From the NCBI RefSeq assembly GCF_012726235.1, contig NZ_JAASAH010000001.1, positions 682,001 to 746,000 of the forward strand: DNA of 64,000 nt, given 5' to 3'. Of this stretch, positions 1-7,688 are shown piece after piece. Below the pieces are notes generated by a model, which had not been told where the DNA came from, made no database searches, and saw only the letters and a program-made list of their open reading frames with translations. Position numbers and translations under genes: made by a program. Positions within the stretch are counted from its first letter, which is position 1; every line of letters starts with the position of its first letter. Origin of the DNA: Streptomyces sp. HNM0574. GTDB lineage: Bacteria; Actinomycetota; Actinomycetes; Streptomycetales; Streptomycetaceae.

Positions 1-374
1 GAACATTCCTCAAGGCGGAGGGATTCACGGCCAGTTGAGGCCCTGCTCGAAAGGTGAGCTTTCTCACGCATCCGGACCTCGACGGATGCCGAAAGCTGTG
101 GTGGGAGGGGGTTTCCGGCGCGTGGGACCGTCACCTTGTGTCCGCATTGATGCGTGGAAGAACGGGTACGTACGCGTGTCCGGATGCCGGACGCCGGTCC
201 ACGACAATCGGTATGGGGCGGCTTGTTGCCACCTCCGTGTTCCGGATTGCGGTCCCCGAAGTACTAACGTCTGCATCCCGGCCATTTCCTACCGCAATCA
301 CCCGCGGAAGTACCCCCGGAACTCCGCGCAGAACCCCGCAGCAACCCCCGGCCGGACGAGGGAGACAACCGACG
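1..374. other. non-coding upstream region of the solute-binding protein gene
   Basis: I see no credible gene here. In-frame codons continue upstream of the lipoprotein start, but they lack a ribosome-binding site and the real protein clearly begins at the signal peptide. A short perfect inverted repeat (GTGAG, loop CTTT, CTCAC) lies at 54-67. The segment presumably holds the promoter and 5' leader of the lipoprotein gene; I could not pick a convincing -35/-10 pair. Confidence 0.5.
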
Positions 375-1976
375 ATGAACCGCAAGACTCTGGTGCTGCC
401 CGCGCTCGCCGGGCTGCTCGTCCCCACGCTCGCCGCCTGCGGCTCGGGCTCCGGCGCCGAGGACGGAGAAGGCAGCACCATCGCGGTCGGCACCACCGAC
501 CACTTCGCGGTCACCAAGGACACTCCCGCCCCCTTCGACCCGGCGGCCTCCTACGACGTCAGCGCCTGGAACGTCATGCGCAACACCTTCCAGACGCTGC
601 TGCGCATGCCCCGCTCCGGCACCGAGCCGGTGCCCGACGCCGCCGAGCGCTGCGGGTTCACCGACCAGCAGAACGAGCAGTACCGCTGCACCATCCGGGA
701 CGGACTGCAGTTCTCCAACGGGCACCGACTCGACGCCAAGGACGTGGAGTTCTCCGTCAAGCGCGTCCTCGGCATCAACTTCGACAACGGCCCGGCGACC
801 CTGCTGAGCGACGTCGACAAGGTCGAGGCCACCAGCGACACCGAGGTCGTCTTCCACCTCAAGAAGCCGGACGCCACCTTCCCGTACAAGCTCGCCACCC
901 CGGCCGCCTCCATCGTCGACAGCGAGACCTACCCGATCGACGACTTCGTCAAGGGCTTCAAGGTCACCGGCTCCGGCCCGTACACGCTCGGCGACTTCGA
1001 CGGCGACGACAAGAAGGCCGTCTTCACCCGCAACCCGGACTACAAGGGCGGGCTGAAGGTACGGAACCAGAAGATCGAGATGCGCTTCTACCCGAGCTCG
1101 GGCGACATGGAGAAGGCGCTCACCTCCGGCGACATCGACCTGATGAACCGCACCATCTCGCCCGGCCAGATCTCCAAGCTGGAGAACAACCGGGAGGACG
1201 ACATCGAGCTCGTCGAGCAGCCCGGCCAGGAGATCCGCTACCTGGTCTTCAACACCGAGGACGGCACCGCCGGACGCAAGGCCGTACGCCAGGCCATGGC
1301 GCAGCTCATCGACCGCCAGGAGCTCGTCCGCGACGCCTACGCGCGCACCTCGGAGCCGCTGTACTCCCTCGTCCCCGGCGGCCTCACCGGCCACCGCAAC
1401 TCGTTCTTCAACGAGTACGGCGAGCCCGACGCCAAGGCGGCCCGCGACATCCTCCGCAAGGCCGGCATCAACACCCCGGTCAAGCTGACGATGCACTACA
1501 CCACCGACCACTACGGCGAGGCCACCGCCAAGGAGTTCGCGACGCTGAAGAAGCAGCTCAACTCCAGCGGGCTGTTCGACGTCGAGGTCAAGGGCGTGCC
1601 CTGGGACAAGTACCGTCCCGCGGCCCAGGAGGGCGAGTACCAGGTCTACAGCTACGGCTGGTTCCCGGACTTCCCCGACCCGGACAACTACATCGCCCCG
1701 TTCTTCGAGAAGAACAACTTCCTCAACAGCTCGTACACCAACACCGAGATCCGCCACAAGCTGATCCCGCAGACCCGCCGCGAGGCCGAACGCACCTCCA
1801 CCACCGGCCAGTTCGGGCGCGTGCAGGACATCGTCGCCGAGGAGGTGCCGGTGCTCCCGCTGTGGCAGGGCAAGCAGTACGTCGCCGCCGGCGACGACAT
1901 CACCGGCGTCGAGTGGGTCCTCAACTCCTCCTCGGGCCTCCAGCTCTGGGAACTGGCCCGGGGCGCGAAGGGCTGA
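375..1976 (+). CDS. ABC transporter solute-binding lipoprotein, family 5 (peptide/nickel type)
   Basis: This extracellular lipoprotein should capture oligopeptides or similar solutes for an ABC importer. The ATG at 375 follows a GAGGGAGA ribosome-binding site at 358-365 and opens a typical lipoprotein signal (MNRK, hydrophobic stretch, lipobox LAAC with Cys at about residue 18). The 533-residue length and the family-5 features (a segment reading FSNGHRLDAKDVEFSVKRVL near residue 120 and a C-terminal VLPLWQGKQY segment) fit SBP_bac_5. No permease or ATPase gene follows, since the next gene is convergent, so the protein is an orphan here or its partners lie left of the window. Substrate cannot be read from the sequence. 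Confidence 0.88.
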   Translation: MNRKTLVLPALAGLLVPTLAACGSGSGAEDGEGSTIAVGTTDHFAVTKDTPAPFDPAASYDVSAWNVMRNTFQTLLRMPRSGTEPVPDAAERCGFTDQQNEQYRCTIRDGLQFSNGHRLDAKDVEFSVKRVLGINFDNGPATLLSDVDKVEATSDTEVVFHLKKPDATFPYKLATPAASIVDSETYPIDDFVKGFKVTGSGPYTLGDFDGDDKKAVFTRNPDYKGGLKVRNQKIEMRFYPSSGDMEKALTSGDIDLMNRTISPGQISKLENNREDDIELVEQPGQEIRYLVFNTEDGTAGRKAVRQAMAQLIDRQELVRDAYARTSEPLYSLVPGGLTGHRNSFFNEYGEPDAKAARDILRKAGINTPVKLTMHYTTDHYGEATAKEFATLKKQLNSSGLFDVEVKGVPWDKYRPAAQEGEYQVYSYGWFPDFPDPDNYIAPFFEKNNFLNSSYTNTEIRHKLIPQTRREAERTSTTGQFGRVQDIVAEEVPVLPLWQGKQYVAAGDDITGVEWVLNSSSGLQLWELARGAKG

Positions 1977-1986
1977 CCCGCCGCGC

Positions 1987-2018
1987 GGTTCCCCGCGTCC
2001 CTCCGGGCGCGGGGAACC
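1987..2018. terminator. bidirectional terminator between convergent genes
   Basis: An 11-bp perfect inverted repeat (GGTTCCCCGCG at 1987-1997, complement at 2008-2018) with a 10-nt loop lies between the stop codons of the solute-binding protein and the response regulator. There is no T-tract, as is usual for high-GC actinomycete hairpins. Confidence 0.6.
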
Positions 2019-2027
2019 CGCGGGGCG

Positions 2028-2702
2028 CTACTGCGAGGCGCCCGGGTGCACCAGTCCGCTCTCGTAGGCGTACACCGCGGCCTGCACGCGGTCCCGCAGG
2101 CCCAGCTTCGTCAGCACATGGCCGACGTGCGTCTTGACCGTCGTCTCGCTGACGAACAGATCCGCGGCGATCTCCGCGTTCGACAGGCCGCGCGCCACCA
2201 GCTTCAGCACCTCGACCTCGCGCTCCGTGAGCTGGTGCAGCGTGTTCGGCGCCGGCTCCTCGCCCGAGGGCAGCTTCCCCGCGTACTTGTCCAGCAGCCG
2301 CCGGGTGATGCTCGGGGCCAGCATCGCCTCGCCCTCGGCCACCACCCGGATCGCCTGCACCAGTTCCCCGGCGGGCGCGTCCTTCAGCAGGAAGCCGCTC
2401 GCCCCGGCCCGCAGCGCCTCGACCACGTACTCGTCGAGGTCGAAGGTCGTCAGGACGAGGACCTTCGCCGGGCCGTCCTTCGCGGGGCCGGTGATCCGGC
2501 GGGTCGCCTCGACGCCGTCCATGCGCGGCATCCGGATGTCCATCAGCACCACGTCGGGCTGGAGGGCCCGCACCTGGTCCAGGGCCTGGAGGCCGTCCCC
2601 CGCCTCACCGACGACGGCGATGTCCGACTCCGCCTCCAGGATCATGCGGAAGCCGGTGCGCAACAGCGGCTGGTCGTCGACCAGCAGAACGCGGACAGCC
2701 AC
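2028..2702 (-). CDS. NarL/FixJ-type response regulator, orphan
   Basis: A 224-residue two-component response regulator that should bind DNA on phosphorylation. The receiver domain spans residues 4-120, with acidic residues D9 and D10 and the phospho-acceptor D55 in LMDIRMP. A LuxR-type helix-turn-helix occupies about 158-220, beginning [15 protein letters not shown]. The GTG start at 2702 is preceded by GGAGGG at suitable spacing. NarL-type regulators usually sit beside a HisKA_3 sensor kinase. None is adjacent, and the only kinase in the window (49764-50975) is of a different class and 47 kb away. The partner and target genes are unknown. Confidence 0.9.
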   Translation of the reverse strand: MAVRVLLVDDQPLLRTGFRMILEAESDIAVVGEAGDGLQALDQVRALQPDVVLMDIRMPRMDGVEATRRITGPAKDGPAKVLVLTTFDLDEYVVEALRAGASGFLLKDAPAGELVQAIRVVAEGEAMLAPSITRRLLDKYAGKLPSGEEPAPNTLHQLTEREVEVLKLVARGLSNAEIAADLFVSETTVKTHVGHVLTKLGLRDRVQAAVYAYESGLVHPGASQ

Positions 2703-2805
2703 GTAAATTCCCTCCAGGGACGGCAGACAGCAGGTGCGCCCTCATTCTCGCCCAGCCGCCACCCCGGCGCGGCCCCGCCCCGGCGACGCCGGACCGTGCC
2801 TCACC

Positions 2806-2851
2806 CGGAGCGCGGCGCCCCCGTCATTCGGAGCGCGGCGCCCCCGTCATT
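2806..2851. repeat. 23-bp perfect tandem duplication across a stop codon
   Basis: The unit beginning CGGAGCGCGGCGCCCCCGTC and ending ATT occurs twice without a gap, at 2806-2828 and 2829-2851. The right copy contains the last codons and the TGA stop of the RecB-family nuclease (minus strand); the left copy repeats them just beyond the stop. Confidence 0.9.
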
Positions 2852-3698
2852 CGGAGCGGGGCTCCGGCAGGCGCGGCTGGATCATCAGCGGGTACGGCGG
2901 GGGAGTGCCGCCGAACTCGGGGCAGTGCGCCTGGTGATCGCACCAGTCGCACAGCTTGCTCGGCTTCGGACGCCAGTCGCCCGTCTCCGTCGCCCGCGAG
3001 ATCGCGTCCCACAGCGCCAGCAGCTTCCGCTCCACGCCCCGCAGATCGCTCTCGTCCGGGTCGTACGTCAGGACGTCGCCGCTGCCGAGGAAGACCAGCT
3101 GGAGCCGCCGGGGCACCACCCCGCGCAGCCGCCACAGCACCAGCGCGTAGAACTTCATCTGGAACAGCGGGCCGTCCCGGAACTCCGGACGCGGCGCCTT
3201 GCCCGTCTTGTAGTCGACGATCCGGACCTCGCCCGTCGGCGCGATGTCGACGCGGTCGATCACCCCGCGCAGCCGCAGCCCCGAATCGAGCTTCGCCTCC
3301 ACGAACAGCTCGCGCTCGGCGGGCTCCAGACGCGCCGGATCCTCCAACGTGAACCAGCGCTCGACCAGTTGCTCCGCCTCGGAGAGCCAGCGGGCCAGCT
3401 CCGCGCCGTCCTCGGTGTCGTCCGCGAACAGCTCGGCCAGCTCGGGCCGTTTGGCCAGCAGCCGCTCCCACTCGCCGGGCACCAGCGAGCGCGCGAGCGG
3501 CGCGTCCCGCTGCTCGGCGGGGGCGTCGAACAGCCGCTCCAGCACCGCGTGCACGACCGTGCCGCGGGTGGCGGCGGAGGACGGGCGCTCCGGCAGCTTG
3601 TCGATCACCCGGAACCGGTACAGCAGCGGGCACTGCATGAAGTCGCCCGCGCGGGACGGCGACAGCGAGCTGGGCGGCGATGCGGCACGGGTTCTCAT
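2847..3698 (-). CDS. RecB-family (Cas4/AddB-like) Fe-S PD-(D/E)XK exonuclease
   Basis: A 283-residue single-domain nuclease expected to trim DNA ends. The PD-(D/E)XK core is visible: H50 in the RGTVVHAVLE helix, the GVIDRVD strand at about 145-151, then IVDYKTGK at 160-167 with D162 and K164. Four cysteines, C23 in the QCPLLYRF segment and C250, C253 and C259 in CDWCDHQAHC, match the Fe-S cluster arrangement of AddB and Cas4 nucleases. The ATG at 3698 is only 8 nt from a -10 hexamer, so the message has almost no leader. A PafBC-type damage promoter lies immediately upstream (3707-3729), which supports a repair role. The family is often annotated simply as RecB family exonuclease and sits next to TrmI in mycobacteria too. 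Confidence 0.85.
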   Translation of the reverse strand: MRTRAASPPSSLSPSRAGDFMQCPLLYRFRVIDKLPERPSSAATRGTVVHAVLERLFDAPAEQRDAPLARSLVPGEWERLLAKRPELAELFADDTEDGAELARWLSEAEQLVERWFTLEDPARLEPAERELFVEAKLDSGLRLRGVIDRVDIAPTGEVRIVDYKTGKAPRPEFRDGPLFQMKFYALVLWRLRGVVPRRLQLVFLGSGDVLTYDPDESDLRGVERKLLALWDAISRATETGDWRPKPSKLCDWCDHQAHCPEFGGTPPPYPLMIQPRLPEPRSE

Positions 3699-3706
3699 GG
3701 GGTACG

Positions 3707-3729
3707 ACCCTACGGGCCGCCACTGACAA
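3707..3729 (-). promoter_or_regulatory. PafBC-dependent (RecA-NDp) promoter of the RecB-family nuclease
   Basis: Read on the minus strand, TTGTCAGTG (3729-3721) is followed by an 8-nt spacer and TAGGGT (3712-3707). This is a perfect match to the mycobacterial DNA-damage promoter consensus tTGTCRGTG-N8-TAnnnT. The start codon of the nuclease follows after 8 nt. The activators of such promoters, pafB and pafC, are encoded at 19571-21527. Confidence 0.85.
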
Positions 3730-3822
3730 GTGGCGCATACCATCGACTGCATACAGCCCCGTCCTGCATGATCATGGGCAACCGCGCAGCGCGGGGTGCG
3801 AGGCAGCAGCAGAGGGGAACCC

Positions 3823-5397
3823 GTGGAGGACACGGACAACGGCGGCAACCAGCGCACGGACGGAGCAGCTCCGTCCGGCGCCCGCGGCGACGGCGTCCGC
3901 GAGGACGGCGAGCGCCGCCGGGGACACGAGCGCCCCGAGGCCGCCGAGGCCACCGGCGCGCACGAGCCCGACGGCACCGACGACACCGCCCCGTCCGGCC
4001 CCCGCGACGCGACGCCGGACGAGGAGACCCCGTCCGCCGAGGCCGAGCCGAAGCCGGACGGGGGGAACGCGGGCGACGACGCCGCCGACGAGGCACCCGA
4101 GCCCACCAAGCCCCCCGAGCTCACCAAGCCCACGGAGCCCGGGAACACCCCCGCCGAAGCCCCCGAGCCCACCGGCGCCCCGGACGAGCACCCGCCCCCC
4201 AAGCCCGCGCCCACCCCCGCCGAGGACCGGCGGACCCGCCCAGCGGGCGGCGGCATCCTCATGGGCCGCCCCTTCGGCGTGCCCGTGTACGTCGCGCCGA
4301 GCTGGTTCCTCGTCGCGGCGCTGATCACCTGGGTCTTCGGCGGCCAGCTCGACCGCGTGCTGCCGCACCTCGGCTTCACCCGGTACCTGATCGCGCTCTT
4401 CTTCGCCGTCGCCTTCTACGCCTCCGTCCTCATCCACGAACTGGCGCACACCGTCGCCGCGCTCCGCTTCCGGCTCCCGGTCCGGCGGATCCAGCTGCAG
4501 TTCTTCGGCGGCGTCTCCGAGATCGAGAAGGAGAGCGAGACGCCGGGACGCGAGTTCGTCCTCGCCTTCGTCGGCCCGCTGCTCTCCCTCGTCCTCGCCG
4601 GGATCTTCTACGCGGGCATGCAGGCCGTCGAGCCCGGCACCGTCCCGGGCGTGCTGCTCGCGGGCCTGATGGTCTCCAACCTGATCGTCGCCGTCTTCAA
4701 CCTGCTGCCCGGACTCCCGCTCGACGGCGGGCGGATGCTGCGCGCCCTGGTCTGGAAGCTCAGCGGCCGGCCGATGACCGGCACCGTCTTCGCCGCCTGG
4801 ACGGGCCGCGCGCTGGCCCTCGTCGTCCTGGTCGGGCTCCCGCTGACCACGCACGCCACCGGCCTCACCGAGGACGGCCTCAGCGGCGTCGACACCCTCA
4901 CCGACGCGCTGCTCGCCGCGATCCTCGCCGCGATCATCTGGACCGGCGCGGGGAACAGCCTGCGCATGGCGCGGCTGCGGGAGCACCTGCCCGAGCTGCG
5001 CGCCCGCGCCCTCACCCGCCGCGCCGTGCCGGTACGCACGGACACCCCGCTCTCCGAGGCGCTGCGCCGGGCCAACGACGCGGGCGCCCGCGCCCTCGTC
5101 GTCGTCGACGGCCTGGGCGAACCGCTGTCGCTGGTCCGCGAGGCCGCGATCGTCGGCGTCCCCGAACACCGCCGCCCCTGGGTCGCGGTGAGCACGCTCG
5201 CGCAGGACCTGAAGGACGGGATGCGGGTCCCCGCCGAGCTCGCCGGCGAGGAGCTGCTGGACCATCTGCGGGCCACTCCGGCCACCGAGTACCTGGTCGT
5301 CGAGGACACCGGCGCGATCTACGGAGTACTGGCCACCGGGGACGTCGAGCGGGCCTTCGTCGCGGCCATGGGAAAGAGCCCCGGTCACAACCGTTAG
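3823..5397 (+). CDS. site-2 protease (M50 family) with disordered N-terminus and CBS-like C-terminus
   Basis: A membrane metalloprotease expected to cut within the bilayer. The GTG at 3823 follows an AGAGGGG ribosome-binding site; the protein is 524 residues. Residues 1-140 are a low-complexity stretch rich in Pro, Glu, Asp, Ala and Thr. The membrane core follows, with the zinc motif HELAH (H205, E206, H209) and the third ligand D301 in PLDGGRML, plus several hydrophobic helices. The last 120 residues resemble a degenerate CBS pair (ALVVVDGLGEP, EYLVVEDTGAIYGVL). This order is that of SpoIVFB-like S2P proteases with CBS domains. The gene is divergent from the RecB-family nuclease and runs straight into trmI. 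The substrate is unknown. Confidence 0.88.
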   Translation: MEDTDNGGNQRTDGAAPSGARGDGVREDGERRRGHERPEAAEATGAHEPDGTDDTAPSGPRDATPDEETPSAEAEPKPDGGNAGDDAADEAPEPTKPPELTKPTEPGNTPAEAPEPTGAPDEHPPPKPAPTPAEDRRTRPAGGGILMGRPFGVPVYVAPSWFLVAALITWVFGGQLDRVLPHLGFTRYLIALFFAVAFYASVLIHELAHTVAALRFRLPVRRIQLQFFGGVSEIEKESETPGREFVLAFVGPLLSLVLAGIFYAGMQAVEPGTVPGVLLAGLMVSNLIVAVFNLLPGLPLDGGRMLRALVWKLSGRPMTGTVFAAWTGRALALVVLVGLPLTTHATGLTEDGLSGVDTLTDALLAAILAAIIWTGAGNSLRMARLREHLPELRARALTRRAVPVRTDTPLSEALRRANDAGARALVVVDGLGEPLSLVREAAIVGVPEHRRPWVAVSTLAQDLKDGMRVPAELAGEELLDHLRATPATEYLVVEDTGAIYGVLATGDVERAFVAAMGKSPGHNR

Positions 5398-5400
5398 TCT
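5395..5400 (+). promoter_or_regulatory. -10 hexamer for leaderless trmI
   Basis: TAGTCT, which includes the stop codon of the protease gene, lies exactly 6 nt before the ATG at 5407. No ribosome-binding site is present, so transcription probably begins at the start codon. Confidence 0.5.
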
Positions 5401-5406
5401 GTGCGT

Positions 5407-6309
5407 ATGTCCGAACCGACCGGTGCCGCCCGCCGTCGCGGGCCCTTCAAGGTCGGGGACCAGGTCCAGCTCACCGATCCCAAGGGACGCCACTACACGA
5501 TCACGCTCGAAGCCGGGAAGAGCTTCCACACCCACAAGGGTGCCTTCCCGCACGACGAACTGATCGGCGCCCCTGAGGGCAGTGTCGTCCGTACGACCGG
5601 AAACGTCGCCTACCTGGCGCTGCGCCCCCTGCTCCCCGACTACGTCCTGTCCATGCCCCGCGGAGCCGCGGTCGTCTACCCCAAGGACGCCGGCCAAGTG
5701 CTCGCCATGGCCGACATCTTCCCCGGCGCGCGCGTCGTCGAGGCGGGTGTCGGATCCGGCTCGCTGAGCACCTTCCTGCTGCGCGCCATCGGTGACGACG
5801 GCATGCTGCACAGCTACGAACGCCGCAGCGACTTCGCCGAGATCGCCGAGCAGAACGTCCAGCGGTACTTCGGCGGTCCCCACCCCGCGTGGACCCTCAC
5901 CGTCGGAGACCTCCAGGACAACCTGAGCGACACCGAGGTCGACCGCGTCATCCTCGACATGCTCGCCCCCTGGGAGTGCCTCGACGCCGTCTCCAAGGCG
6001 CTGGTCCCCGGCGGCATCGTCTGCTGCTACGTCGCGACCACCACGCAGATGGCGCGCATGGTCGAGACGATCCGCGAGCACGGCACCTTCAACGAGCCGC
6101 AGGCCTGGGAGACCATGGTCCGCAACTGGCACGTCGAGGGCCTCGCCGTACGCCCCGACCACCGCATGATCGGCCACACCGGCTTCCTGCTGACCGCACG
6201 CCGTCTCGCCGACGGCGTGGAGCCCCCGCTCCGCCGCCGCCGTCCCTCCAAGGGCGCGTACGGCGAGGACTACACGGGCCCGGGCAGCACCTCGGGCGCC
6301 AAGAAGTAA
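5407..6309 (+). CDS. trmI: tRNA (adenine-58-N1)-methyltransferase TrmI
   Basis: This SAM-dependent enzyme methylates A58 in the T-loop of tRNA; the bacterial form is a homotetramer. The 300-residue protein has an N-terminal beta domain (GDQVQLTDPKGRHYTITLE at about 18-36) and a Rossmann domain with motif I VVEAGVGSGSLS, an acidic GDLQDN segment and the catalytic-loop region VILDMLAPWE. A GTG at 5401 is also in frame. I prefer the ATG at 5407 because TAGTCT sits 6 nt upstream and no Shine-Dalgarno sequence is present. It begins 9 nt after the protease stop, and the two may also be co-transcribed. A very strong hairpin follows. Confidence 0.93.
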   Translation: MSEPTGAARRRGPFKVGDQVQLTDPKGRHYTITLEAGKSFHTHKGAFPHDELIGAPEGSVVRTTGNVAYLALRPLLPDYVLSMPRGAAVVYPKDAGQVLAMADIFPGARVVEAGVGSGSLSTFLLRAIGDDGMLHSYERRSDFAEIAEQNVQRYFGGPHPAWTLTVGDLQDNLSDTEVDRVILDMLAPWECLDAVSKALVPGGIVCCYVATTTQMARMVETIREHGTFNEPQAWETMVRNWHVEGLAVRPDHRMIGHTGFLLTARRLADGVEPPLRRRRPSKGAYGEDYTGPGSTSGAKK

Positions 6310-6334
6310 CCGCCGGCCAGGACCGGAACCCTCG

Positions 6335-6377
6335 AGCGGCCCCGCGGGCGAGTCACCAACTCGCCCGCGGGGCCGCT
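6335..6377. terminator. strong hairpin terminator after trmI
   Basis: A 19-bp perfect inverted repeat (arms 6335-6353 and 6359-6377, loop CACCA) lies 25 nt after the trmI stop. Confidence 0.8.
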
Positions 6378-6492
6378 GTGTTGGGTACGGAAGGCCGGTG
6401 AGCGAAGGCACCCCCGCCGTTCCGCGGACGTGTGACGTATGGCACGATGCTCGGAATCCCCCGCAGCATATTTCTCACAGGAGTCACCAGGC

Positions 6493-7062
6493 GTGACGGA
6501 ACTGCCACACACCCGTACCCGCACCGTGCACTGGGTCGCCACCGCCACGGCTCTCGCCGCCGTCGTCGGGGCCACCGCCTTCGTCCAGCCCGCCGCCGAA
6601 CCGGCGCATTCCACCAGCCTCACCACCGCCTCCGTGGGCTCCGCGCCCAACGCCACGGAGGCGAACTACCCGCTCGACTGCGGGAAGCCGGGGGCTCCGG
6701 TCGACGTCGTCGACCAGGCCGCCACCGACTTCGACCATGACGGCCGCAGCGAGACCGTCGCCGTCGCCCGCTGCGACTCGGAGACCGGCAGCCCGCCGCA
6801 CGGCATCTTCGTGCTCGCCCCGACCGACGACCCGGGCAAGGCCCCGAAGGTCGTCACCACGCTCGTCCCGGCCGACGAGCGGATGCAGGTGAAGGACTTC
6901 CGCGTCAGCGAGGGGACCGTCTCCGCGACGCTGCTCGGCTACTCCTCGTCCGAGGTCCCGCGCTGCTGCCCGGACCGGCAGCGTGACGTGAAGTGGGAGT
7001 GGAAGAACGGTCAGTTCGAGCTGATCCCCGCTCCTGTCGCGGGGAGTGCGCAGAGCATCTGA
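6493..7062 (+). CDS. secreted protein of unknown function
   Basis: A 189-residue exported protein. The GTG at 6493 follows AGGAG (6479-6483) at 9-nt spacing, and the N-terminus has a signal-peptide-like hydrophobic segment (WVATATALAAVVGATAFV at about 15-32). The mature part starts with an acidic, FG-GAP-like stretch (ATDFDHDGRSETVAVARC, about 76-93) that could bind calcium, followed by beta-rich sequence and a CC pair near the end (EVPRCCPDR). It is too short for a beta-propeller. I do not recognise a named family. It stands alone between two hairpin terminators. Confidence 0.75.
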   Translation: MTELPHTRTRTVHWVATATALAAVVGATAFVQPAAEPAHSTSLTTASVGSAPNATEANYPLDCGKPGAPVDVVDQAATDFDHDGRSETVAVARCDSETGSPPHGIFVLAPTDDPGKAPKVVTTLVPADERMQVKDFRVSEGTVSATLLGYSSSEVPRCCPDRQRDVKWEWKNGQFELIPAPVAGSAQSI

Positions 7063-7082
7063 CGCGCTACACAGCGTCATAC

Positions 7083-7143
7083 GGCGGCCGTTGGGAAAAA
7101 CGCCGCCCTCCGTGGGCGCCGGGGGAGACCCCGGCGCCCACGG
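7083..7143. terminator. double hairpin between convergent genes
   Basis: A 6-bp stem (GGCGGC 7083-7088, GCCGCC 7102-7107) is followed by a 15-bp stem (7110-7124 with 7129-7143, loop GAGA). The pair separates the secreted-protein gene from the convergent ferredoxin gene and can serve both. Confidence 0.7.
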
Positions 7144-7146
7144 TCG

Positions 7147-7443
7147 TCACTCGGCGTCGGGACCGTAGACCTCTACGCGGTCGGAAGCCCGGCGCACGTG
7201 AATGCAGTCGCCCGGGCACTCCTTGGCCGAATCCACCACGTCGTTCAGCAGCGGAAGCGGAACCGGGGTCGTCGCGCCCTCGGTCTGCAGGAGTTCGTCA
7301 TCGGCACTCTTGACGTACGCCAGCCCGTCGATGTCCAGCTCGAAGACCTCGGGTGCGTACTGCGCGCAGATGCCGTCGCCCGTGCACAGGTCCTGGTCGA
7401 TCCAGACCTCGAGAGCCTCATCGCCGGTGCTGCCGGTGCTCAT
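7147..7443 (-). CDS. small ferredoxin ([3Fe-4S] or [4Fe-4S] single-cluster type)
   Basis: A 98-residue electron carrier. The cluster motif is DLCTGDGIC near residues 18-26 and KECPGDC near 80-86. The spacing (Cys, six positions later a second Cys, distal Cys-Pro) is that of single-cluster ferredoxins that serve cytochrome P450s and related enzymes. The position that is Cys in [4Fe-4S] forms is Asp here, so a [3Fe-4S] cluster or an Asp-ligated one is likely. It is acidic, as usual. The ATG at 7443 has only a weak AAGG site. It is divergent from arc, and the two share a 245-bp intergenic region. The redox partner is unknown. Confidence 0.88.
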   Translation of the reverse strand: MSTGSTGDEALEVWIDQDLCTGDGICAQYAPEVFELDIDGLAYVKSADDELLQTEGATTPVPLPLLNDVVDSAKECPGDCIHVRRASDRVEVYGPDAE

Positions 7444-7622
7444 CCTTGTGCCTGCCGTTCCTGCGCTCGATATCGGAATAGTGCCACCCACGAAGGGTGT
7501 TGACCTTCCTGACCATACAACCGGCGGCTTTCCGATGTTGATGGGTGGGTATTCCCCAGGCGTGAGGGAGTGCGCAAGGGTGAAGATCGGACACACCCCG
7601 ACACGTCTTTGTGATCTAGGGG

Positions 7623-7650
7623 TTTCAACCCGCACCGGCCCAGGTAGGGT
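7623..7650 (+). promoter_or_regulatory. candidate promoter of arc
   Basis: TAGGGT at 7645-7650 is a good actinobacterial -10. TTTCAA at 7623-7628 lies 16 bp upstream and is a weak -35. The leader to the GTG start would be about 32 nt and contains GGAGGAGG. Confidence 0.45.
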
Positions 7651-7688
7651 CAGGAAGCGTCCAGCTCCCCCTGGAGGAGGTGAGGACC

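Noticed and set aside
2824..3738. Alternative minus-strand frame across the nuclease and other long antisense frames over house-keeping genes
   Set aside because: They have Arg/Ala-rich shadow composition, no ribosome-binding sites and lie opposite clearly recognised genes.
3699..4379. N-terminal extension of the RecB-family nuclease reading antisense through the site-2 protease gene
   Set aside because: The extension is the shadow of the divergent gene; the promoter at 3707-3729 shows where the real gene begins.
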